DNA of 64,000 nucleotides, taken from JAMQKA01 sp043951865. GTDB taxonomy: Bacteria; Bacteroidota; Rhodothermia; Balneolales; Balneolaceae. The notes below the pieces were generated by a model that was not told the DNA's origin, did no database searches, and saw only the letters and a list, made by a program, of their open reading frames with translations. The position numbers were made by a program, and so were the translations under genes. The stretch is from positions 46,646 to 110,645 of the forward strand of contig NZ_JBINJF010000014.1 in NCBI RefSeq assembly GCF_043951865.1, read 5' to 3'. Below are positions 1 through 8,904 of this stretch, piece after piece (within the stretch, counting starts at the first letter, position 1; each line of letters starts with the position of its first letter).

Positions 1-781
1 CGGCTTCCACCACGACCTGGTTTAACCGTTCCTGGTTGATGTTGACCACATTGTGATCTTCATCCTGCTCATACGCCTGGTAAAGCCGGGTTCGGGCCAG
101 GTAGGCGGCGGCCGCTACGGCACTGGCCCTGCCGACCTCCTGCTGTTCGTCGGGAAGGTTATCTTTGGCAAACTGAAATTCAGCCGCAATTTTATCCAGC
201 AGCTGGTCTCGCGTAAACTCTGCGTTGGAAATTTCCGCCATTTCTTCAGAGCTGACGGTCTCATCAATCCAGGGGACCTGTTTGAAAAGGATGACCAGGC
301 GGAAATAAAAATGAGCTCTGAGGAAGCGCATTTCTGCCACCCGTTCCTGCAGGGGATACGACTGGTCCTGTACCTCCAGCTCGCCGATTTTCCGCAGCGC
401 CAAATTGGCCCGCTCAATTCCCTGGAAGAGAGCCTGCCAGGCGCGGTGTTGATATCCCTGGTCTGCCCGGATAAAGACAAAGCGCTCGTACCAGTCCATT
501 TCACCCTGATCGCTCAGTGCTCCGCCTCCTTTATAGGCATCATCCGAGCGGACGCTGCCGTATAGCCAGTTCGACTCGTAGGAATAGAGCCAGTCGGAGT
601 TACCCAGCGATGCATAGGCCGCGGTTGTCAATCGCTCAATACCGTCTGCGCCGCTGATGTCCTCTTCGTTTACGACCCCTTTGGGCTTGTAATCCAGAAA
701 GCCTTCGCAGCCCGCAAGCATGATCGCCAATACAGGGGCCGCCACTACCAGCAGATATGATCTAAATTTGAATGAAAACAT
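1..781 (-). CDS. SusD/RagB-family outer-membrane lipoprotein (3' end outside window)
   Basis: The reading frame is open from the ATG at 781 to the left edge of the window, so about 260 residues of the N-terminal half are seen. It starts with a lipoprotein signal (VLAIMLAGC) followed by FLDYKPKGVVNEEDI, the usual start of a mature SusD protein, and contains the helix with RAEMRFLRAHFYFRL-like spacing (VAEMRFLRAHFYFRLV) typical of the family's TPR region. SusD proteins are surface lipoproteins that cap the SusC channel and bind glycan or peptide ligands. It lies 42 bp downstream of susC on the same strand, the standard susC-susD order, so the pair is almost certainly co-transcribed. The substrate cannot be told from this sequence. 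Confidence 0.93.
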   Translation of the reverse strand, partial: MFSFKFRSYLLVVAAPVLAIMLAGCEGFLDYKPKGVVNEEDISGADGIERLTTAAYASLGNSDWLYSYESNWLYGSVRSDDAYKGGGALSDQGEMDWYERFVFIRADQGYQHRAWQALFQGIERANLALRKIGELEVQDQSYPLQERVAEMRFLRAHFYFRLVILFKQVPWIDETVSSEEMAEISNAEFTRDQLLDKIAAEFQFAKDNLPDEQQEVGRASAVAAAAYLARTRLYQAYEQDEDHNVVNINQERLNQVVVEA

Positions 782-823
782 ATTAGTTACCTCGTTTTAC
801 GTTAAAAATCTCGAATTCCTTGG

Positions 824-3800
824 TTATATCGCCACGTTGAAGCCGAATGTGAATGTGCGGGGCAGGGGATAGAACGCCCCCGGGTTCTCAGGGTCTCCAC
901 CGGTGGAAAAATCACTGGATGAGATCGTAAACAGCTCGCCCCCGGTTACGTGGACCCGTGCATTTTTCAAGCCGATCCTGTCTTGCAGTTCCACAGGCAG
1001 GGTGTATTCCAGCCGGATATTTCGGAGTTTTAGATACGACATATCCTCAATCATAAAGGTGGACATCCTGGACTCATTGTTGGCATCATCCAGAGAGAGG
1101 GCTGGAATATCCGAGTCGGTGTTTTGCGGGGTCCAGGCATCGAGCGCCATGGTGAGCAGGTTTTCTCCCGAATGGGTGCCGGCCCCGTAGAATACCCTGG
1201 ATTTCACGGGATTAAACCGATCCACCCCATACACGCCCTGTAGGTAGAATGAAAGGGTGAATTGCCGGTAGCTGACATTGCCCTGGAATCCGTATTCAAG
1301 GTCGGGGGATTCATTGCCAAGCCAATCCTGGTCCAGCGTATTGACCACTCCATCCCCGTTTAGGTCTTTAAAGCGCAGCCGTCCCACTCCTTTACCGGGT
1401 TGATCGGCGTGGTTATCGACCTCCTGCTGGTTTTGGAAAATGCCGTCGGCCACATATCCGAAGTTGGAGGTAATCGACTGACCGATGATCGTTTTTTCCA
1501 CATTGCCAGGAAAATCGCGGACTACGGATTCGGGCACAAATGTTACCTTGTTACTGGATGAGGAAAAGGAGGCATTAAATCCGTAGCCGATATCTCCCGA
1601 GCTGTTGTTATAGCCCAGGGCGACTTCCCAGCCCCGGTTTTCCATGGTGGCCCCGTTTTCCCACCGGTCGGCTCCTTCTCCAAGTATCGCCAGCCGGGGA
1701 GGCAATACCAGGATATCGCGGGTTTCCCGGAAGAAATAATCAAATGATCCGGTCAATCGCTGGTCAAACAGCCCGATATCCAACCCCATATTGAGTTCAT
1801 CCGTCTCTTCCCAGTTCAGGTTGGGATTGGCACGCTGCACTTGTTTCACACCCGAGGGGAGTTCCCCGGTTTGCTGGCCTGAAAGGGCATAGGCGGTGCC
1901 GGTGGGTCGGCCGAATGCCCCACAGCACAAGAATTCGGCGGTGCCGTAGGCCGGGGTGAAAAAGGCAAACGGGGCCTCGTTGTCGATGCGTTGATTCCCC
2001 ATTCTGCCAACGCCGGCTCGTATCTTGAGATCGGATATAAAATCAAGGCTTTCACTGTTTCGGAAGAACTCTTCACCTGAGATTCTCCATCCCGCAGAGA
2101 ACGCGGGGAAAAACCCAAAGCGCTTGTCTTCGCCAAACCGGGAGGAGCCGTCATACCGGAACGTGGCGGTAGCCAGGTACCGGTTGGCATAGTCATAATT
2201 TATTTTGGAAAAGTATGAAAACAGCCGGAAGCCGGTGGCGGTGCCGGAGACGGTCATCGGGCCGGTTCCGGCGTCAAATTGCCAGAAGTCGTCGGTCTCC
2301 AGCAGAAAATCCTGCCGTTCGGCCGACAAAAATTCCGTATTACTGCGGGTTGCTTCCACTCCGGCCAGTATTTCGGTGCTGTGCTCTCCAAGATCAAAGG
2401 AGTAATTCAGCGTGTTATACCATGTCCAGTTGGAGGTAGTGCGGTTATCTTCAACCAGCCTGTTGGGCTCGCGGGAAAGAAATCCAATGTTAAACTCCTC
2501 CAGGGTCACGGACTGGACCTCCTGGTCATAATCGATTGCAAAATTGGAGCTGAATTCCAGGTTCTCCATGATGCTTAAATCCATATAGAAATTTCCATAT
2601 ACCGACCGTACCTCGTTGTTGTCGTCTCGTTGAAATGTGGATGTAGCCAGTGGATTCAGCCGGTCGGAGAGTCCACCTCCGATCGGGCCGGCAAAGCTGC
2701 CATCTTCAGCGTATACGGGAATGATGGGATGCAGCAATGTAGCTGTACTTAACGGGTTCCCGCCGAACACGTAATCTGAAAAGGGCGTTTGCTCGCTTCT
2801 GGCAAGCTGCATATTTTCCCCAATGGTCAATCTGCCGTCAAGCAGATCCATGGAGGAGTTCAGCCGGAACGTAAACCGCTCAAAGTCATTAAACTTGACA
2901 ACTCCCTCCTGAAAATTGTGACCGACAGATGCCAGCAGGCTGTAATTGTCGCCTCCACTTGAGAGCGAGAGGTTGTTTTCCGTACTCAGCCCGTTTCTGG
3001 TAATAACATCGAACCAGTCGGTATCGGCAGCCCGGATACCTCCCTGCACATTTTGGTCAAGCCACTCAACGGTTTCGATACTGTTCAGCACCGGCCGGCC
3101 ATCCTGCATGGACCAGTCATAATCGTAATGGACCTGATCATTTGGGTCCGCCCCGCTGTTTACGGATGCCCGCCAGGCCGCCCTTCCGCGCTGCTCGGTA
3201 TTCATGACATCTACCGTGGGGTACTGGCTTTCAAACGTCGTTCTGGAGTTGAATTCCAGCCGCAACTCACCGGGCTGGCCCTTTTTGGTAGTGACAATGA
3301 TAACTCCATTGGAAGCTCTCGATCCATAAATCGAGGCGGCGGAAGCATCTTTCAGCACCTGGATAGACTCAATTTCATTGGGAGACAACAGGTCGAAGCG
3401 CCTTCGTTCCACCGGCTGATCATCAATGATATAGAGCGGTTCGTTATCCCCGAGCGTACTAATGCCCCGTATAAGAACCTGCTGGGTGCCGCCGCCGGGC
3501 GTTCCGTCCCGGTTGATCTGCAAGCCTGCCACGCGTCCCTGCAGGCCCTGCAGCGGATTATGCGTGGCTACTTCTGCCACATCTTCCGGGTCAACACTCG
3601 TTACGGAGCCCGTCAGCTCCCCCCGGCGCTGAACTCCATAGCCGGTAACGACCAGCTCCTCCCCAATCAGTGTTTGAGGTGCGAGTGCAATATCTATGAG
3701 TGCTCTTCCCTGTATGGGCACCTCCTGGGTTTGATACCCTATAAAGGAAAATACCAGTGTATCCTGCAGAGAGGGTACCGTTAATTCATACTGGCCCTCA

Positions 3801-4003
3801 CTATCTGTCGAGGTGCCGATGGTTGTTCCTTTTACAAGGATATTGACACCGGGCAGGGTGCTGCCGTCGGCTTGATCCGTTACCGTTCCGCTTACGGTTT
3901 GTGAGCTGGACTGCGCGTCCTGGAGGGTCACTGCTGCGATTGCCTGGGAGTTGACTGCTAATGCTGCCAGGCACAGAAAAAGTAGTATTTTGAACGTTTT
4001 CAT
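824..4003 (-). CDS. SusC/RagA-family TonB-dependent outer-membrane receptor
   Basis: 1059 residues, the usual length for SusC. A signal peptide (about 1-23) is followed by a carboxypeptidase-like CarboxypepD_reg domain (GTVTDQADGSTLPGVNILVKGT, about 38-110), then the plug domain with the SusC signature QGRVAGLQI...DGTPGGG...LIRGIS (about 130-235) and a 22-strand-type barrel to the C-terminus, which ends in an aromatic-rich strand (TFTFGFNVAI). It imports oligosaccharides or similar polymers across the outer membrane with TonB energy, with SusD as lid. LacI-type operator palindromes sit 160-270 bp upstream and a lacI gene comes next, so control by a LacI repressor or activator responding to a sugar is likely. 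Substrate unknown. Confidence 0.96.
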   Translation of the reverse strand: MKTFKILLFLCLAALAVNSQAIAAVTLQDAQSSSQTVSGTVTDQADGSTLPGVNILVKGTTIGTSTDSEGQYELTVPSLQDTLVFSFIGYQTQEVPIQGRALIDIALAPQTLIGEELVVTGYGVQRRGELTGSVTSVDPEDVAEVATHNPLQGLQGRVAGLQINRDGTPGGGTQQVLIRGISTLGDNEPLYIIDDQPVERRRFDLLSPNEIESIQVLKDASAASIYGSRASNGVIIVTTKKGQPGELRLEFNSRTTFESQYPTVDVMNTEQRGRAAWRASVNSGADPNDQVHYDYDWSMQDGRPVLNSIETVEWLDQNVQGGIRAADTDWFDVITRNGLSTENNLSLSSGGDNYSLLASVGHNFQEGVVKFNDFERFTFRLNSSMDLLDGRLTIGENMQLARSEQTPFSDYVFGGNPLSTATLLHPIIPVYAEDGSFAGPIGGGLSDRLNPLATSTFQRDDNNEVRSVYGNFYMDLSIMENLEFSSNFAIDYDQEVQSVTLEEFNIGFLSREPNRLVEDNRTTSNWTWYNTLNYSFDLGEHSTEILAGVEATRSNTEFLSAERQDFLLETDDFWQFDAGTGPMTVSGTATGFRLFSYFSKINYDYANRYLATATFRYDGSSRFGEDKRFGFFPAFSAGWRISGEEFFRNSESLDFISDLKIRAGVGRMGNQRIDNEAPFAFFTPAYGTAEFLCCGAFGRPTGTAYALSGQQTGELPSGVKQVQRANPNLNWEETDELNMGLDIGLFDQRLTGSFDYFFRETRDILVLPPRLAILGEGADRWENGATMENRGWEVALGYNNSSGDIGYGFNASFSSSSNKVTFVPESVVRDFPGNVEKTIIGQSITSNFGYVADGIFQNQQEVDNHADQPGKGVGRLRFKDLNGDGVVNTLDQDWLGNESPDLEYGFQGNVSYRQFTLSFYLQGVYGVDRFNPVKSRVFYGAGTHSGENLLTMALDAWTPQNTDSDIPALSLDDANNESRMSTFMIEDMSYLKLRNIRLEYTLPVELQDRIGLKNARVHVTGGELFTISSSDFSTGGDPENPGAFYPLPRTFTFGFNVAI

Positions 4004-4161
4004 AACTTATCCCAAAGTTAGAAGTTGGTATTGTATATGGTGATCCGGAAATGCACGAATTACATCAATGGTAGAATCATATCCATCCCTGTTCCTTTCT
4101 GACTTTTATTGATATTCCCTTTTATTTCCACCCGACTGACATGTAAAACGATCCCCTTTTT

Positions 4162-4177
4162 ATGTAATCGTTTACAT
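4162..4177. promoter_or_regulatory. LacI-family operator candidate 1
   Basis: The 16-bp sequence ATGTAATCGTTTACAT is an inverted repeat with a central CpG and one mismatched pair, the standard form of LacI-family operators. It lies about 160 bp upstream of the susC start and downstream of lacI, so it fits control of susCD by the adjacent regulator. Confidence 0.7.
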
Positions 4178-4235
4178 TTTACATAAAAAAAATAAGGATT
4201 TACCCTTTTATTTTTACTAATGAGTGGATTATTAA

Positions 4236-4251
4236 ATGAAATCGTTTACAT
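4236..4251. promoter_or_regulatory. LacI-family operator candidate 2
   Basis: ATGAAATCGTTTACAT shares the half-site CGTTTACAT and the central CpG with the site at 4162-4177. A further half site, ATTGTTTACAT, follows at 4265-4275. The two full sites are 74 bp apart centre to centre, about seven helical turns, which would suit looping by a tetramer or cooperative binding. Confidence 0.6.
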
Positions 4252-4477
4252 AATTAATGGCAATATTGTTTACATTTTTTTACAAATTAGGATGGATTGC
4301 TGAGAGTTTGTGGCGTAATACTTTTAAAATTTGGTTGGGCGGGGATAAAGTTGAAACTGTCCATTCGAAATGCAGCTGAATGTTTATGAAGCAGCTTCAC
4401 CTGGGCTTGGCCTATAACCAAATTGCTCGTTGCATAAGTCTGGTTGCAGGGATAGATGTTGCGAAGGGAAGATGGTT

Positions 4478-5524
4478 TTATACCGTGTCGGCCGCTGATC
4501 GTGCGACGCTTGTACCACAGGATTTTCGAATAATGAGCTCAGAGTGCAGCTCAATGTTGGAGATGGTGCGGGCTGGATCCCTGAGTCTTTTAAGCAGCAG
4601 TTCCGCCGCCGTAGTACCCAGCTCATATCCCGGCTGCCGAACCGCGGTAAGCGGGGGATTGAGAGCCGAGGCCCAGGACATATCGTCGAAGCCTACAATT
4701 GAAATATCATCAGGTACGTTCACATTTTGCCGATACATTTCCTCAAAACAGCCGAGGGTCATAAGGTTGTTCGTCGAAAAGATAGCCGTAGGCGGGGTGT
4801 CAAGAGATAACAGCTTGCGGGTGCCTTCAATGCCCCCCTGTTCCTTGGAGTTTCCATAGGCAACCAGCTCCTCGTCAACCGGGATGTTGTGCTCATCCAG
4901 GGCTTTTACATACCCGTTGTAACGCTGGTCCGTGGTATAAATGCCTTTGATGCCGGTAATAATACCGATTCGCCGGTGTCCCAGCCCGATCAATCGCTTG
5001 ACCGCTTTGTAGGCCCCGTTCTCGTTGTCGACGGTCACCGTATCCACATTCAGGGAAGGGATATGGCGGTCCACGAACACCACGGGGACGTTTTGATCAA
5101 CAATTTCCTGAATATATTCGTGGTTACCGCTTGTCGGGGCCATGATCAGTCCGGCGACCTGTTCATCCAGCAGCGTGTCGAGATAGAAGTGTTCTTTTTT
5201 CAGGTTTTCGTCAGAATTACAGACAATTACACCGTTCTTGTTTTCATAAGCCACATCTTCCACGCCGCGCGCAATTTCGGAAAAAAAGGGATTTTGCAGA
5301 TCGGTTACGATCAGGCCGATCACCATCGACTGGGTACTCTTAACCCGCAGGCGGCGGGCAACCCGGCTCGGCCGGTAATTCAGTTTTTTGGCGGCCTTGA
5401 TCACCCGCTCAGTGGTTTTGGTATTTACTTTTGCCGACCCGCTGAAGACCCGGGAAACCGTCGCGGTTGATACATTCGCTTCTTCTGCAACATCTTCAAC
5501 GGTATAACTGTTCTTTTTTTTCAT
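4478..5524 (-). CDS. LacI-family transcriptional regulator
   Basis: 348 residues, normal for the family. Residues 6-60 hold the helix-turn-helix and hinge (YTVEDVAEEANVSTATVSRVF ... LNYRPSRVARRLR), and the remainder is the periplasmic-binding-protein-like effector domain (VIGLIVTDLQNPFFSEIARGVE, and FSTNNLMTLGCFEEMYRQ, VPDDISIVGFDD near the C-terminus). It sits upstream of susC on the same strand with the candidate operators in between. LacI regulators next to SusCD usually sense a sugar or sugar phosphate. The ligand is not predictable here. Confidence 0.93.
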   Translation of the reverse strand: MKKKNSYTVEDVAEEANVSTATVSRVFSGSAKVNTKTTERVIKAAKKLNYRPSRVARRLRVKSTQSMVIGLIVTDLQNPFFSEIARGVEDVAYENKNGVIVCNSDENLKKEHFYLDTLLDEQVAGLIMAPTSGNHEYIQEIVDQNVPVVFVDRHIPSLNVDTVTVDNENGAYKAVKRLIGLGHRRIGIITGIKGIYTTDQRYNGYVKALDEHNIPVDEELVAYGNSKEQGGIEGTRKLLSLDTPPTAIFSTNNLMTLGCFEEMYRQNVNVPDDISIVGFDDMSWASALNPPLTAVRQPGYELGTTAAELLLKRLRDPARTISNIELHSELIIRKSCGTSVARSAADTV

Positions 5525-5820
5525 GTATGTAGTAAAAATACCATCTGCTCTGGTTTACATTGTTATCCAATGGCAGGAATTTACAATACGAATTTTGCCA
5601 ATTATTTCGAAAATTTGATCACCCCTGCATAGTGTCAACGTGATATCCCCGAAAAATGACTATTTCATGTGCCAATATTACAACCTCCCCTGAAGAGAAA
5701 TAAGCAGGTGCCACAAAAGGAGTGTAACCTGTTTACTTGTTAACGTGGCCGGGATGTGTCAGCCAACCAGTCAGTTTAAATTTTCCCAAGATTTCCGTTG
5801 CAACCATTCCTGGTATTGGG

Positions 5821-6807
5821 CTACCTGGTAACGACATCCATCTGGTCATATTCTTTATCCAGAAAATAGCGAATATTTTGCAACACCCGTTTGGCCATTC
5901 TTCGGGAGCACTCCTTCGTGCTGCTGCCGATATGAGGAGTGAGAATCACGTTGGAGAGGGTGCGCAGGTCGGCATCCGGGTCAGCGGGCTTGTAGGGTTC
6001 GCGGGCGAACACGTCAAGTCCGGCTCCGGCTAGTTGACCGCTTTTCAGGGCTTCGTAAAGAGCAATTTCATCGACAAGTGCACCGCGTCCGGTATTGATG
6101 AGTACAGCTCCCCTCTTCAGCTGATGCAGGCGGTCCCGGTCCAAAAAATGATGAGTCTCGCTGTTGGCGGGCAGATGCAGCGATACAATATCCGCGTGGG
6201 GAGCAATTTCAGAAAATTCTGTCGAAATTTTATTAACCCCGTATTTTTCCTTCAGCCGATCCGGGTCGCCTGCATGTTTTTTTAGCGCCAGTACATCCAC
6301 CCCAAATCCAAATGACAAAATTTGGCTGACCCGCTTCCCGATGTTGCCAAGTCCAAGAATAGCAAAGGTTTTTCCATGCAGTTCTCTTCCCATAACCGGG
6401 TTCCAACGGCCCTGCTTGATCTCGTTGCTGCAGCGGCCCGCCATCCGCAGCACTTCGCCCGCCAGAAAGACCGTGAATTCCGCGACCGTGGAATCAAGGA
6501 CGCCCGGTGTGTTGGTGACGACCAGCCCGTGTTTTGAAGCTTTGTCAAAATCCACGCCATCGCAACCCACTCCGAACCGGGCGAGCAGACCCTTGTTGCC
6601 AAAAGATTGGTAGAGAGGTCCACGGTAGGAGTCAACATTGAGCACCACCGCTGCGGCCTGTTTTTCCTTGACCATGCGTGCGAGGGCTTCCTCCCCTGTC
6701 GGGGCTTCAAGAATATGTAAATCTGATATGGATGAAAAAAGCTGCGGTGCGCGGTTGTAGACCGAATCCACAATCAGTACCACGGGTTTTTGCTGCGTGC
6801 GTTGCAT
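5821..6807 (-). CDS. D-isomer-specific 2-hydroxyacid dehydrogenase (phosphoglycerate dehydrogenase-like)
   Basis: The start at 6807 (MQRTQQKPVVLIVDS) is chosen because the 25 residues of the longer frame from 6882 are not family-like. The protein has about 328 residues. It shows the NAD-binding Rossmann motif LGLGNIGKR, the catalytic Arg in NTGRGALVDE, Glu in DVFAREP and His in LTPHIGSST, so it should be an active NAD(P)-dependent reductase of 2-keto acids. The N-terminal part (GCDGVDFDKASKHGLVVTNTPGV) is of the phosphoglycerate dehydrogenase type; there is no ACT domain, so serine synthesis is less likely than a catabolic step on a sugar-derived acid. It lies 296 bp upstream of lacI, same strand, which suggests a role with the SusCD system. 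Confidence 0.9.
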   Translation of the reverse strand: MQRTQQKPVVLIVDSVYNRAPQLFSSISDLHILEAPTGEEALARMVKEKQAAAVVLNVDSYRGPLYQSFGNKGLLARFGVGCDGVDFDKASKHGLVVTNTPGVLDSTVAEFTVFLAGEVLRMAGRCSNEIKQGRWNPVMGRELHGKTFAILGLGNIGKRVSQILSFGFGVDVLALKKHAGDPDRLKEKYGVNKISTEFSEIAPHADIVSLHLPANSETHHFLDRDRLHQLKRGAVLINTGRGALVDEIALYEALKSGQLAGAGLDVFAREPYKPADPDADLRTLSNVILTPHIGSSTKECSRRMAKRVLQNIRYFLDKEYDQMDVVTR

Positions 6808-7071
6808 GATAGATGGTAGTGTTGGGTTACTGTTCCTGCTAAACTGTTGGTCCAATTTCTTCGTTTCGGATCGAAAGCTCAATCCTATTTTTAAATTATA
6901 AAAAGGACGACCGGTGCCATCTCAACTATGAATCGTCAGGTTTACCGGAATGCAGATGAAACCGATGCTGCAGATCACCGCGGAATGATATTCAAACAGT
7001 ACCCGTGAACGGACTGTTTAGATCGGCAATGCCGTATTCCCGCGGGAGTGTATTACAGGTCCAAAGCGGAA

Positions 7072-8124
7072 TCAGATGCTTATTTGGAAGTTAACCAGCA
7101 CCTGGGAGTATTCAATAGATTGTTTGGTCGGAATGATATAGTTGAGTTGAATTTCAGAGACGCTGGTGGGAAAGATGTTGATCCCGGCCAGAATCGATTC
7201 GGTATTGACGCTCCCGGGCAACTCATCACTGGTGAAATAGTCCCACCGGGCCAGCAGCTGTGTTTTTGGAGTGACATGGTAGCCGGCGGTAGCGTGGTAT
7301 CCAAACGGGTTGTATTGATCGGCCTGGGAATCCGCATCAAGCCAGGAATAGATAAATTCGCCGGCCAGGAAAAGGTTGCTCTGAGTGATTCGGACATCCG
7401 TGCCCAGCAGCGTCTGGTCTCCCCGTATACCGCCGATAAACCCGCTGCGCCGTTTGGTTTCCCGGGAGGCGTTGACCCCGAACGTAATCTGGTCGTCGGA
7501 ATGTTGCCGGTCGGTGTCAAACCGGGCTTCCAGTCGTCCGACATAGAGTAGGTGGGAGTCGTTATTTCGGTTTATTCCAAATCCATTGCCATTGAACGCG
7601 CCAACGCTGTAATGGAGGATACCGTCGGTGGTTTGTCCGGAGAGCTGAACCCCGATCTGGCGCTTTGGAGCCAGTTGACTGACGGCGGTTGATCGATTTA
7701 CAAAATCAATGGCGGCGGCCCCGGTCAGGTACTCGTAGCTGAAGGGTGATTTAAAAACCCCTGTTTTGACCTGGAAACCATCCGAAAACCGGTAGTAGGC
7801 CGCGGCATCCAGCAGGGCGGCTGAACTGGTAAAATTTGTTTGCAGCTGATAGCCAAATCCCTGGTCAAATTCGCCGTACACCTGCAAACGGGCATTGCCG
7901 ACCAAAAATCCGTTGTATCCCGCGGAGCGTTCGTGCTGGTAGTCCCCGATGGTTTGTAACAGGGCGCCTACCGAAAAATAATCCTTTTTTAACTGCTGCT
8001 GAAATGCGTTAAAGTCGGGCTCCTGGCTGTCGGCCGACTGGGCAACGGCTACGGCAGAACAGAGCAAAATAATTGAGAAAGAGAGGAAAAAAGATTTAAG
8101 TTTTGTCGTGTAGCTTGCCATCAT
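7072..8124 (-). CDS. Outer-membrane porin of the phosphate-selective OprO/OprP type
   Basis: The start was placed at the double ATG 8124/8121 (MMASYTTKLKSFFLSFSIILLCSAVAVAQ), which gives a clean signal peptide cut after AVAQ; the 21 upstream residues in the longer frame lack any signal. The mature protein of about 320 residues is rich in alternating beta strands (LQVYGEFDQGFGYQLQTNFTSSAALLDAAAYYRFSDGFQVKTGVFKSPFSYEYL), the pattern of Bacteroidota OprO/P-like porins, and ends in a strand with a hydrophobic terminus (SQVLVNFQISI). It is probably a passive channel for anions or small solutes. Upstream lies a gap with no gene. Its link with the hydroxyacid dehydrogenase 260 bp downstream is only positional. 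Confidence 0.8.
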   Translation of the reverse strand: MMASYTTKLKSFFLSFSIILLCSAVAVAQSADSQEPDFNAFQQQLKKDYFSVGALLQTIGDYQHERSAGYNGFLVGNARLQVYGEFDQGFGYQLQTNFTSSAALLDAAAYYRFSDGFQVKTGVFKSPFSYEYLTGAAAIDFVNRSTAVSQLAPKRQIGVQLSGQTTDGILHYSVGAFNGNGFGINRNNDSHLLYVGRLEARFDTDRQHSDDQITFGVNASRETKRRSGFIGGIRGDQTLLGTDVRITQSNLFLAGEFIYSWLDADSQADQYNPFGYHATAGYHVTPKTQLLARWDYFTSDELPGSVNTESILAGINIFPTSVSEIQLNYIIPTKQSIEYSQVLVNFQISI

Positions 8125-8187
8125 ACAATAATAGTTTTGTTTAATTTTGTTTAATCTGTGATGTTGTAATTGATTCCGGCCATTCAT

Positions 8188-8527
8188 CGTTCACCGCAGG
8201 TTTCCCGGTTAGGTTTTAGGGCCGGAATCGTGAGGTTATACAGGAAACGTCCGGTTGTTGTTTCCGGCTAGTCGTAATAGCCGTGCTGCAAGAGACTGTT
8301 ACCGGCCGACTGGCAAAATGCGAATACTACCGATCAGGCTAATCTACGAAATTGATCATTTGAAGGGGCTGTTTGAAAACCTATTCTGTGGCTAATCCTC
8401 GGTATCAGTGTCATCTGCGTTGCAGTATCCCGTAACCCCGACTGTTTATGGCTGACATGACACTAGTTCGGAAACCAGATAAAAAATCCGCGATTATTTG
8501 GAGGAGAATACAAGGATGCATATATTA
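8188..8527. other. Gene-free stretch between divergent porin and arsR
   Basis: Both flanking genes are transcribed away from this stretch, so it must hold their promoters. I see no gene and no convincing promoter consensus apart from the arsR operator candidate at its right end. Confidence 0.5.
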
Positions 8528-8551
8528 TATCGTTTTATTACGATAAACGAT
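8528..8551. promoter_or_regulatory. ArsR operator candidate
   Basis: Directly upstream of arsR (14 bp before its ATG) two overlapping inverted repeats occur: TATCG (8528-8532) with CGATA (8541-8545), and ATCGTTT (8529-8535) with AAACGAT (8545-8551). ArsR/SmtB repressors bind AT-rich imperfect palindromes overlapping their own promoter, so this is the expected autoregulation site. Confidence 0.6.
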
Positions 8552-8564
8552 TAAAAGTTTAGCT

Positions 8565-8900
8565 ATGGCGATAACCAAGGAAGGTCTTTTCGAAGAAAAA
8601 CAGAAGCGAACGGCGGCGCTGGCCAAGGCGATGGGGCATCCCGCGCGAGTGGCGATTCTCCAGATTCTGGCAGACCGCCCGGGATGCATCTGTGGCGATA
8701 TCACGGAAGAGTTGCCGCTGGCGCAGTCCACGGTCTCACAACATCTGAAGGCTCTGAAAAAAGCGGGTATCATTAAGGGCGAAATCGACGGAGTTCGCAC
8801 CTGCTACTGCCTTGACGAGGAGGTCGTCCCGGAACTTCACGCCCTGCTCGGCGAACTTGCCGGAAAACTACTCAAATCCATTAACAACGAATGCTGCTAA
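8565..8900 (+). CDS. arsR: ArsR-family metalloregulator
   Basis: 111 residues with the ArsR/SmtB winged helix: AKAMGHPARVAILQILADRPGCICGDITEELPLAQSTVSQHLKALKKAGIIKGEIDG. The CIC pair in the recognition-helix region (GCICGDI) matches the ELCVC-type arsenic site of classical ArsR, and the protein ends with NECC, a second cysteine pair that could also bind As(III) or another thiophilic metal. It would repress itself and arsM until arsenite binds. arsM begins only 4 bp after the stop, so the two form one operon. An ArsR reacting to Cd or Zn is possible, but the neighbour makes arsenic most likely. Confidence 0.92.
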   Translation: MAITKEGLFEEKQKRTAALAKAMGHPARVAILQILADRPGCICGDITEELPLAQSTVSQHLKALKKAGIIKGEIDGVRTCYCLDEEVVPELHALLGELAGKLLKSINNECC

Positions 8901-8904
8901 CACC

